From contig CAINHO010000047.1 of assembly GCA_903848935.1 (NCBI GenBank), positions 1 through 64,000 on the forward strand: a stretch of DNA of 64,000 nt, written 5' to 3'. The position numbers and the translations under genes are program-made. This DNA is from an uncultured Pseudomonadota bacterium (GTDB lineage: Bacteria; Pseudomonadota; Gammaproteobacteria; Methylococcales; Methylomonadaceae). Of the stretch, positions 48,830 through 57,600 are shown one piece after another. Position 1 is the stretch's first letter; every line of letters begins with the position of its first letter. The notes beneath the pieces were generated by a model. It did no database searches and was not told the origin of the DNA. It was given only the letters and a program-made list of their open reading frames with translations.

Positions 48830-50871
48830 AACTGCCAATTGAATTTTGCATAAACGCTCCGCGAAATATAAGTAACTTGTGGTTGCAAAAAATCACCTTG
48901 ATATTCGATATGCTGCGTTTGAATTAAATTTTGCCCAACTAATGATAATTCCAATCCTTTCACAGGTTGCCACGCTACTCGTGCATCCGTATTGAAATAG
49001 CCTGCAATCGGACGTTGATTTGCAACAATTTTATCTGTGTAACGCCACCACACATCAAAATCAATATCATGCGTCACATTAAAATTCGTGCGTAATGAAA
49101 CCTGATGTTGTGGCGTAGATTTTTCATTTCCGTTCCGGTCATAAAAATTAGATTGAACGCCCGCATAAGGTTGTATGTTTATGTTCATAAATGTGTAGCT
49201 TAAATAATTGCGCCACCACTCGGTTGCTTGCCAATTCATGCTTAATTCTGTGCCATAACTTTGGGCGTAGCTATTATTTTCTACACGCAACGAAGACATA
49301 ATGACTGGCATTCCTAAACTATTATTTATGGATGGTGAACCCATCGCCGTTGTACCAATAAGACCGTCATAATTTGTATAAAAAATCGTCGCATCAGCGG
49401 TTAATCCTTTATTAAACGCGCCCCGCCAACCCATTTGATAAGTGGTTGCATTTTCAGCATCAATGCCTTGTGCGCCTTTGCCTTGCCCCATGACAGGAAT
49501 TTCCATGCCATTAACATTGCGTAATGAATTGTAGATTAAGAAAGACGCATCAACGCTTTGACCGCGTGACGGCACTCTGACAGCGTGTGAAACACTTGTC
49601 CACAACGTTTGTTTATCATTGAAATGCCAACTTAATGAGCCGCTGGGTTCAACTTCAAAGCGCGTTAGACTGTAGTATTCAAATTTTGAACCGAACGTAA
49701 AAATCCATTTCTTGTCTTCATCTAATGCCATTTCATCTTGGGTAAATGCGTTATAAATATCGTTGCTCGCTGAAATGGGATTAAAACTAAGCATTGGTGT
49801 ATTTCCTAAATCGTCATTTGTCCGTCTGTAACCTGCACCCCAAGTGATATTGTGTCGCTCACCTAATGGAAAATAATGCGTAAAATCAACGTCGAAAACA
49901 TCGAATTTTGTTTGTATTGAAAAATCTTGGCGATTAACGTGTTCATAAAATGAGCGAATCGACCAATAATTTTTTTCGTTTATATGATGTTCCCAACGAG
50001 TTAAAAAATGTCCGTTTTGATGATTAAAAGGCTCGCTGTTGATAGATTTTGTGTAAGGTTTTTGTAAAATGGTCAATGTCCCCGTTTCTTCGTCGTTATT
50101 TTCAGTCCAACTGGCATCCGCCATAACGGTATCGCCTTGTTTATTATCCCAATCAAAACGCGAACCGCCCGTCCAACCTGAACCACCTTGTCCTTCAAAA
50201 TTTTTGTCACCTTTTGCATTGGCAACGTTGAAATAAGTGCCATAACCTCGCACATTCGCGTTATCCGTAATTTTTTGAGTGTAATCGAAACGCCCAAAAC
50301 CTTGTTGTGCCGTGCCACCACCTGCGGTTAATTGTGCGCCTTTTGTCGTTAACGCCGAGCGGGTGATGATATTGATAACGCCGTTCATGGCATTTACGCC
50401 CCAAATTGTTCCGCCTGCGCCACGAATAATTTCAATTCGTTCAATCGTTTCCATTGGCATCGCCTGTAAATCACGCCAATACGTTCCCGAACTAAGACCA
50501 CTCGAAACACTACGTCCATCAATCAATACTAAAAACCGATTTGCGGCTTGATCGTTAAGCCCGCGAATACTGACGTTCCAATCGTGCGGACTAATTTGCG
50601 TCACTTGAACGCCAGGTGCCATGCGTAACGATTCGGGGATATTTGCCGCGCCTGAACGTCGAATGTCATCTGCGCTAATCACAAAAACAGGTGCTGCCGT
50701 TGTTGAAAGTGATTTTTCACTTTTGGTGGCAATGGAAACACGCTGTTCCATCAGTTCTTCCATATCCATATTCAGCAACGCATCCATTTCGGAATCGGCG
50801 GCACGCGCTGAAAAACTTATGAAACATAACAAAGTTGTGACGGCTGATAAGAGCCAGGTAATTTTTTTCAT
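48826..50871 (-). CDS. TonB-dependent outer-membrane receptor
   Basis: Starting at ATG 50871 the protein is 681 residues with a signal peptide ending SFSARA. The N-terminal plug (about 50-165) has SAPVFVISADDIRRSG-like residues, LRMAPGVQV, NVSIRGL..ANRFLVLIDGRS and IERIEIIRGAGGTIWG. A 22-strand barrel follows and ends in Phe (FNWQF). Such receptors import siderophores, cobalamin or other large solutes; the ligand is not clear. It starts 4 bp after the holA stop, unusual for this pairing. Confidence 0.88.
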   Translation of the reverse strand: MKKITWLLSAVTTLLCFISFSARAADSEMDALLNMDMEELMEQRVSIATKSEKSLSTTAAPVFVISADDIRRSGAANIPESLRMAPGVQVTQISPHDWNVSIRGLNDQAANRFLVLIDGRSVSSGLSSGTYWRDLQAMPMETIERIEIIRGAGGTIWGVNAMNGVINIITRSALTTKGAQLTAGGGTAQQGFGRFDYTQKITDNANVRGYGTYFNVANAKGDKNFEGQGGSGWTGGSRFDWDNKQGDTVMADASWTENNDEETGTLTILQKPYTKSINSEPFNHQNGHFLTRWEHHINEKNYWSIRSFYEHVNRQDFSIQTKFDVFDVDFTHYFPLGERHNITWGAGYRRTNDDLGNTPMLSFNPISASNDIYNAFTQDEMALDEDKKWIFTFGSKFEYYSLTRFEVEPSGSLSWHFNDKQTLWTSVSHAVRVPSRGQSVDASFLIYNSLRNVNGMEIPVMGQGKGAQGIDAENATTYQMGWRGAFNKGLTADATIFYTNYDGLIGTTAMGSPSINNSLGMPVIMSSLRVENNSYAQSYGTELSMNWQATEWWRNYLSYTFMNINIQPYAGVQSNFYDRNGNEKSTPQHQVSLRTNFNVTHDIDFDVWWRYTDKIVANQRPIAGYFNTDARVAWQPVKGLELSLVGQNLIQTQHIEYQGDFLQPQVTYISRSVYAKFNWQF

Positions 50872-50875
50872 CAAC

Positions 50876-51877
50876 TCACGGAACGAATAACAAACACACT
50901 GCCAAAATTGTTTCCCACACATCGCCCGATTCTTGACCTTTTGCTTGTCGATCGGCTTTCGCGCTGAGGGTTAAAATTTCAAATAATTGGTTATGCGACA
51001 ACCGTTTCAAGGCTTTATCGACTAAGCCAACGCGCTTATCCCAAATTTGATTATTGCGAAACACCATGTCTTTACTTTTACCGCTATTTAATTCGAGATG
51101 CACTTTACACAGCGTCCGCGCCTCACGCATTAACGCCCAAAGGACAACGGGCGGTGCAATTCCTTCGGCTTGCAAACCCGCTAACACTTTGAAAATTCGA
51201 TTCACATTCGCCGCCAAAACCGCATCAATCAATTTAAACACGTCATAACGCGAACTGTCTGCCACGGCATCGAAAATTTGCGCTTGCGTCAAAGCCGTTG
51301 CGCCATAAAGCACATACAGCTTTTCAATTTCTTGTGCCGCCGCGAGTAAATTCCCTTCGACTCGTTCCGCCAATAACAACAGCCCTGCCCTGTCCGCATT
51401 CAGCCCACGTTGCTGCAAGCGATTTTGTAACCATTGCAGTAACTCGTCACCTTCAAGCGGTTTAACTTGAATAGTTACGCCGACTTTATCAACGGCTTCA
51501 AACCATTTTGTTTTCATGCTTGCCGCGTTTAATTTCCCTGTCGTGATTAACAACACCGTATCAGCGGGCAATCTTTCACAATATGAAATCAACGTTTTAG
51601 CACCTTCATTACCAAAATTCGCACTCGGCACGCGCACATCTAGCACTTTTTTATCGCCAAAAATCGATAACGAACGCGCGGCGGTGGTGATTTCTGACCA
51701 TTCAAAACCCGTGTCAGTTGAGAAAATTTCACGTTGCGAAAATCCTGCTTTTTTCGCAGCTTGGCGAATGGCATCGGACAATTCTACGATTTGTAACGGT
51801 TCGTCGCCGCTGACTAAATACACCGCGCCGAGACTTTTTTGTAAAGATGCCGCTAATTGTTCAGACTTCAGGCGCAT
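50876..51877 (-). CDS. holA: DNA polymerase III delta subunit
   Basis: HolA opens the beta clamp in the clamp loader. The 333-residue protein has the family N-terminus MRLKSEQLAASLQKSLGAVYLVSGDEPL, TDTGFEWSE and KPLEGDELLQWLQNRL. It shares one base with the lptE stop (TAATG). lptE-holA is the normal gammaproteobacterial order, though leuS is absent upstream. Confidence 0.94.
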   Translation of the reverse strand: MRLKSEQLAASLQKSLGAVYLVSGDEPLQIVELSDAIRQAAKKAGFSQREIFSTDTGFEWSEITTAARSLSIFGDKKVLDVRVPSANFGNEGAKTLISYCERLPADTVLLITTGKLNAASMKTKWFEAVDKVGVTIQVKPLEGDELLQWLQNRLQQRGLNADRAGLLLLAERVEGNLLAAAQEIEKLYVLYGATALTQAQIFDAVADSSRYDVFKLIDAVLAANVNRIFKVLAGLQAEGIAPPVVLWALMREARTLCKVHLELNSGKSKDMVFRNNQIWDKRVGLVDKALKRLSHNQLFEILTLSAKADRQAKGQESGDVWETILAVCLLFVP

Positions 51878-52383
51878 TATTTTTCACTTTTCGCTAATGT
51901 GAAACGGGCTTGATTTAGCAATGTCCGCACAACCTGTTGCGCCATTTCGGCACGCAAAACGGTTTCTTCATTATCCCGCGCCAAAATCGCTTGTTGATCA
52001 TTGTAATAATCACGGCGAACTTCTAACGGTTGACGCGGCAATAACACCGCATCTTTTGGTGTAGCGAGTTCGTATTCAATACGATAAATCAATTCGTATT
52101 CGTTGGTTTTACCGCGTTCACTTAAGGAAACGCCGCGTCGTTGAAATTGTTCACCGAATAATTTAATCACCATGCTGGCGTTTTGAAGTGGCACGAGTTG
52201 CGCGTGTGCTGTCCGTAATTGTTGTTGCATTTGGTCGCGTAATGCGGGCGAACCGCCTTCGAGATACACGTTTTTCAATTCGACAGGCAACGTATCTCCA
52301 CCGCGTGGATGGAAACCGCACGCGGTTAATGTAGTAATGGTCAGTAATAAAAAAAGTAATGCGTTTGAACGAGTAGACATCAT
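51877..52383 (-). CDS. lptE: LPS-assembly lipoprotein LptE
   Basis: LptE plugs the LptD barrel for LPS export. The 168-residue precursor has a lipoprotein signal with lipobox LTAC followed by GFHPRGG, the classic LptE start. FGEQFQRRGVSLSERGKTNEYEL and ARDNEETVLRAEMAQQVVR also fit. It overlaps holA by 1 bp and follows the hybrid kinase by 49 bp. Confidence 0.93.
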   Translation of the reverse strand: MMSTRSNALLFLLLTITTLTACGFHPRGGDTLPVELKNVYLEGGSPALRDQMQQQLRTAHAQLVPLQNASMVIKLFGEQFQRRGVSLSERGKTNEYELIYRIEYELATPKDAVLLPRQPLEVRRDYYNDQQAILARDNEETVLRAEMAQQVVRTLLNQARFTLAKSEK

Positions 52384-52432
52384 GGATTTTGGGTTAGGTT
52401 TTATGGGTAATTGATAGTAAGCAGATGATAAA

Positions 52433-54691
52433 TTAGACAGTCACGCTGCGTGTTGCCTCTTGAATTCTATCAAAACGGAATTCTGAAACCAGTGCTTCAA
52501 TCGAATTTGCTTGTTGTGGATAATTTATTTTGAGTTGTGCGGTCAGTTCCAACGTCGCTTCAACATCTAACAATTCAGCAGCACGATATAAACTGGCGCG
52601 AATATCATCACTTAATACCGTTAAATCCGCCGGTTTAAGCGATATTTCGACTGTCGGAGTTACGCTATTTTCTGTCGATGCGTAATCGAATTCTAACGAT
52701 AATTGCTGCCGCATCATTTCAAACAACGAGTCTTCGTTGAATGGTTTTGCCAGCATATCATTGCAGCCGCTTGCCAAAATTGCGTCTCGATCTTCGGTGA
52801 ATGCGCTCGCTGTCAGTGCAACGATTTTCACCGTCTGTCCATTCGGCAATAACGCACGAATTCGTTTAGTGGCTTCATAACCATCCATCACCGGCATTCG
52901 CATATCCATCCAGATAAAATCAGGTTGCCACACGGGAAAAGCTTCGACCGCTTGTTGACCGTTTTCAACGGCGCACACCTCAAAACCCACGTCTTGCATC
53001 AGAAGTGTCAGCAATAAACTATTATCTGGATTGTCTTCCGCTACCATGACGCGATAACGCGGTTGCCCCACCGCCAAAGCGGTGACACGATTCGGGGTTT
53101 GAGCCAAAATCAAGGGTGCATCTGCTTCAGGTAATTGAATCGTAAATTCAAAAGTGCTGCCTTTATTCGGCTCACTGGTGACGAGGATTTTACCACCCAT
53201 TAACCGTACAAATTCTTGGCTAATTGTCAGTCCTAAACCTGTGCCTTCGCTTTTGATGCGGTTAGTTTCGACTTGATAAAACGCCCGAAAGATATTATCT
53301 GCGTCGGTTTGTCCAATTCCCATCCCAGTATCTATAATCTCAAAATGAATGCCAGCATCCCTCGACGTGATTCGGAGTAACACCGAGCCGTATTGCGTAT
53401 ATTTCACCGAATTGCCGAGTAAATTGAGCAATACTTGGCGCAAATGATTGGCATCACCTTGGACGAAATGCGGCAATTTCCCCAAACGTTCCACTTTGAA
53501 ATTCAGCCTTTTTGCTTCGGCGCGGGTACGAATCATTTCTTCAGTGGCAAGTAAAATATCGTCCAAATCAAACACGTCACTTTGCATCGAAGTATGTCCT
53601 GATTCGATACGCGAAATCTCCAACACATCGTTAATCAACGCCAATAAATGCCGACCGGCGCGACCAATGATTTGCAACTCGTCACGATGCGCTTGATTTA
53701 GCTGTTCGTCGCGCTCCATCAATTGCGCGAAACCCAGAATCGCATTGAGCGGCGTGCGTAATTCATGATTCATATTGGCTAAAAAAACGCTTTTGGCGCG
53801 ATTCATCGCTTCAGCTCCATTCTTCGCTTTTTCCAACTCGACCGTCCGAACACTGACTAATTCTTCCAGATGTTGACGATATTGTTCCAGTTCGATTTCA
53901 GTCAATTTACGAACGGTAATATCCCGCATCACGCATAACGTTTGCAACGGTAGCCCCTCTTCGTCGCGTTCTGTTCGACAACATTGATGAATATGTTTAA
54001 TTTCCCCGTCCGGTAACAGCAATCGATGTTCCAAATCGTACGTTCCATTTTCGTGTAAATGGGCGTGATAAACCCGCTGCACACGTTCCCGATCATCCGG
54101 ATGAACCACTTTCAAAAATTCGCTGTAATTCGTACCCAAATGTTCAACATCAATATCCAGAAGACCAAAAACTTCTTTTGACCACGCTATTTTTTCACTG
54201 GCAAAATCAACTGTCCAATTGCCTAATTTAGCGATGTGTTGCGACAGCAATAATTCGGCAGTACGCTCTTGAATTTCATTCAGTGCTACTTCTGCTCGAA
54301 TGATATGGGCGCATTTTAATAACACCGTTTCCAATATGTCTAAGTCTACCGGTTTGCTCACATATTGAAGTACGCCCAAATCAATGGCGCGGTGAAAAAA
54401 TCGTGGCTCTTCAAACGCAGTGGTGATAATAATCGGGGCTTTTGGACAAATGGCGCGAATGCCTTCGCCCATTGTCAAACCATCCATGACGGGCATTAAA
54501 ATATCAGTGATAACAATATCGGGGCGGTAATCTTCAAAGAATTTTAAGCCTTCTTCACCATTGCTTGCCAGATAAAGTGTGGCACAGCGACGCTCTAAAA
54601 ATTGGCGCAATTGCCCGCGAATGTTTTCATCGTCTTCGACGTAGAGAATGGTTAATGTTTTAAGGTAATTTAAATCGTCGTTATTGATCAT
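52433..54691 (-). CDS. Hybrid sensor kinase with N-terminal receiver (REC-PAS-HK-REC)
   Basis: A 752-residue soluble protein. Receiver 1 (about 10-130) has ILYVEDD, DIVITDILMPVMDG and YVSKPVD. A PAS domain follows, then HisKA with ANMNHELRTPLNAILGF, and HATPase with N box LLGNSVKYT, G1 DTGMGIG and G2 GTGLGLTISQEF. Receiver 2 (about 550-670) has MVAEDNPDN, FIWMDMRMPVMDG and LAKPFN, and a short C-terminal domain ends the protein. All phospho-acceptors are intact. It overlaps the giant kinase gene by 4 bp and is the likeliest active kinase of this three-gene set. Confidence 0.92.
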   Translation of the reverse strand: MINNDDLNYLKTLTILYVEDDENIRGQLRQFLERRCATLYLASNGEEGLKFFEDYRPDIVITDILMPVMDGLTMGEGIRAICPKAPIIITTAFEEPRFFHRAIDLGVLQYVSKPVDLDILETVLLKCAHIIRAEVALNEIQERTAELLLSQHIAKLGNWTVDFASEKIAWSKEVFGLLDIDVEHLGTNYSEFLKVVHPDDRERVQRVYHAHLHENGTYDLEHRLLLPDGEIKHIHQCCRTERDEEGLPLQTLCVMRDITVRKLTEIELEQYRQHLEELVSVRTVELEKAKNGAEAMNRAKSVFLANMNHELRTPLNAILGFAQLMERDEQLNQAHRDELQIIGRAGRHLLALINDVLEISRIESGHTSMQSDVFDLDDILLATEEMIRTRAEAKRLNFKVERLGKLPHFVQGDANHLRQVLLNLLGNSVKYTQYGSVLLRITSRDAGIHFEIIDTGMGIGQTDADNIFRAFYQVETNRIKSEGTGLGLTISQEFVRLMGGKILVTSEPNKGSTFEFTIQLPEADAPLILAQTPNRVTALAVGQPRYRVMVAEDNPDNSLLLTLLMQDVGFEVCAVENGQQAVEAFPVWQPDFIWMDMRMPVMDGYEATKRIRALLPNGQTVKIVALTASAFTEDRDAILASGCNDMLAKPFNEDSLFEMMRQQLSLEFDYASTENSVTPTVEISLKPADLTVLSDDIRASLYRAAELLDVEATLELTAQLKINYPQQANSIEALVSEFRFDRIQEATRSVTV

Positions 54692-57600
54692 CGTTTTTCC
54701 TTCTCATTGTTAATCGGCGTAACAATTTTAAATTCCACGCCATCCGGTATATTTCGCACACTGATTTGTCCATTCATACTGTTTTCAATAATCATTTTCG
54801 ACATATACAAACCAATGCCGGTGCCGCCTTCTTTGGTGGAAAAATAAGGTTCAAATAAACGCGGTAAAATCTGTTCCTCAATCACCCCACCATTATTGAT
54901 GACCGTGACTTGTGCCAAAGCGTCTACTTCCTGCAATTGCACCACGATAGTTCCACCTTCATCGCTTTGCGCGAGTATCGCTTCTTTGGCATTGGTCAAC
55001 AAATTGAGCAGGGCTTGCGCGTATTCATTGGCAAATCCCGTGATATGTATATCGGTAGGTGCATCAATTTTCAATTCAATTTTATGTGCTTTTAAACTGG
55101 CATACACCAAGGTTGCCGCTTGTTGAATAGCATCCTGCAAACTAAATGCTTCTTGTGCTTTATTAGGACGAAAAAAATTCCGAAAATCATTGATGGTGTT
55201 CGACATATTTTCAATATACAGCCGTCCTTCGTTACATTGGCGTTCTAAATACTCACACGTCAATTCATTAAAACGTTGCGCGTCTTTCAAATTTCCCAGC
55301 ACCAATCCGAGTGCATTCAACGGTTGTCGCCATTGATGCGCGATATTGTTAATCATCTCGCCCATCACCGCTAACCGCGATTGTTGAATCAGCAGATGGT
55401 CTTTTTCACGATTTCGCGTCACCTCTTCTGCCACTCGTTGCTCCAACGCGAGATTGAACCGTCCGATTTCCGCCATCATTCGTGCATTTTCCATTGAAAT
55501 TGCCGCTTGCTGACACAATAATTCCGTCACACGCACTCTATCCGCCGTGAAAATATCGGGCGAGAGGCGATTTTCCAAATATAACAGCCCAACCAATTGA
55601 CCTTGTCGGCGCAACGGCAAACATAACAACGAACGCAAACCGAGTCGCACCACTTCGGGCAAATCTTTAAATTCCACTGCCGTTTGTGCGTCCGCTAATA
55701 CCACGGTTTCCAAGGTTCGACACGCATAATGTACGATGCCCTGACACAATTCAGCTTCGGTATGCACCGGTTTTAAACCGGTCTTTAATTGCACTTCTTC
55801 GGCAACATGACTCGCTGCTCGCACCGCCCATTCTCTGTTATTTTGCACCAATAAATAACCGTGTTGTGCGCCGCTAGATTGCAAAACTACGTCCATGATT
55901 TTACCCAGCAATTTTTCTTGATCAATTTCTGCCGACAACGCCAACGACGATTTCACCAAGTAATCAACATCCAAATTCGGTAAAGCTAAAGATTCGCCGC
56001 TTTCAACGAGACTATTATTTGGGCGATATTCATTTTCAAATGAAATGGGTAATCGTTCGAGCAATTGAATTTCTTTACCTAATGCGCCGCATTTTCGATA
56101 TAACCGTACCGCTTCACGGCAATAATTATCGCCACCTTGATAACCTGATTCACGCAACCAATCACTAAAACTTTCGTTTATAAAGCCTTCTAAAAACGTA
56201 TAGCCCAAACAGTGTGTTGTTTCGATAGCTTCAATATAACGAACGCAATCCGTGGGAAAATCACCAAAACAATACGCATATTTCGCCCGATAAAGCTGTA
56301 AATACGGTTTCAACAACACGCCTAATGTCGCCCATGTTTCGACCGGCGCAATCAGTTTTTCAACTTTTATTATCGTCGCCGCTTTATCGCCACCATTTTT
56401 TTTATATAAACACAGTTCATTCAAGGCTTGAAATACATACCATTGCCGCTTTAACACGTTATCGGTTAAGCCTGTTAAATAACGATTCACGGCTTCTAAA
56501 CATTCTGCCGCTTCCTCGTAACGTCCATAGTAATAATGGCACATTCCCAAATGGACAAAATAACTGCCTGCCGAGGCAACGTGATTGCAGTTTTCCCACA
56601 ATTTCAGCGTTTCAGCCATTGGAATGAGCGGCGCAGTCGCGCTTTTCATCGGCTCAATCCAACCCGCTTGCATGGCTTGAGCAACGCCGATTGAAAAACC
56701 GAGCTGATTTTTTTGTGAAAATTCTAAACACGCTGTCGCAGTATTTTCAATTTCTTCAAAATTCGCGCCCTGCACCTGTAAATTCCACATCAATGGCGCG
56801 TAAGTCAGCCCCGCGTTGTACAAATCACCACAGTTTTTGCCACTTTGAATCCCTTTGTGGCAATACGCCACGATGTCGGCGGGATGCGAACGCGAGTGCA
56901 TATTGCACCAAACGATGCCGTTAATTCCTCGCGTCGCGCCAAAGGTGTCGGGATAGCGTGTGCATAATTCATGCGCCAAATCTTGGTATTTAAACGCCAG
57001 TTCAAATTGTCCTTGTTCGCCTAAATTCAAACCCATAATCGAAAACGAATAAATCACCGATTCATCCATGCCACCTTGCAAACAGTGCATCGTCGATTGT
57101 GCGGCGGACAAATACAACTGCGGAACCAATCCCGACATATACAAATCAGGAATCAGCTCGCTGTAAAATGCCAATTCGATTTTGCTGCGACGTTCTTGGG
57201 TGAAAGGCATATCGAGAATTTTTTGCCACACGTCGGCGTTGTCTGCGTGAATTTGCACCATCAATTCAGCGGTACGTTTTGCGGCTTTTTCAGCATTTTC
57301 GGGAATCGCTTTGTCGAAATAACTCAGCCCACGATTGGCGGTTTCAATCGCTTTGATAAAATTACCAATCGACGATAACGATGTCGTTTGTTCAGCTAAG
57401 GCTTCGGCGCGGTCTACATCGTCAATCGCCTGATTTAGCAACGTATCCAATAATTTTTCAGACAAATCATAACGTCCCATCATCAATTCCGTTTTCGCTA
57501 ATCGTTGATGCAACCGAAATGTCAGTGCGTAATGTTTTTTCCATCCCTCGGCAGGAACTAACTCAATACCATTGCGGTAGTATTCATTTGCCGCTTGCGT

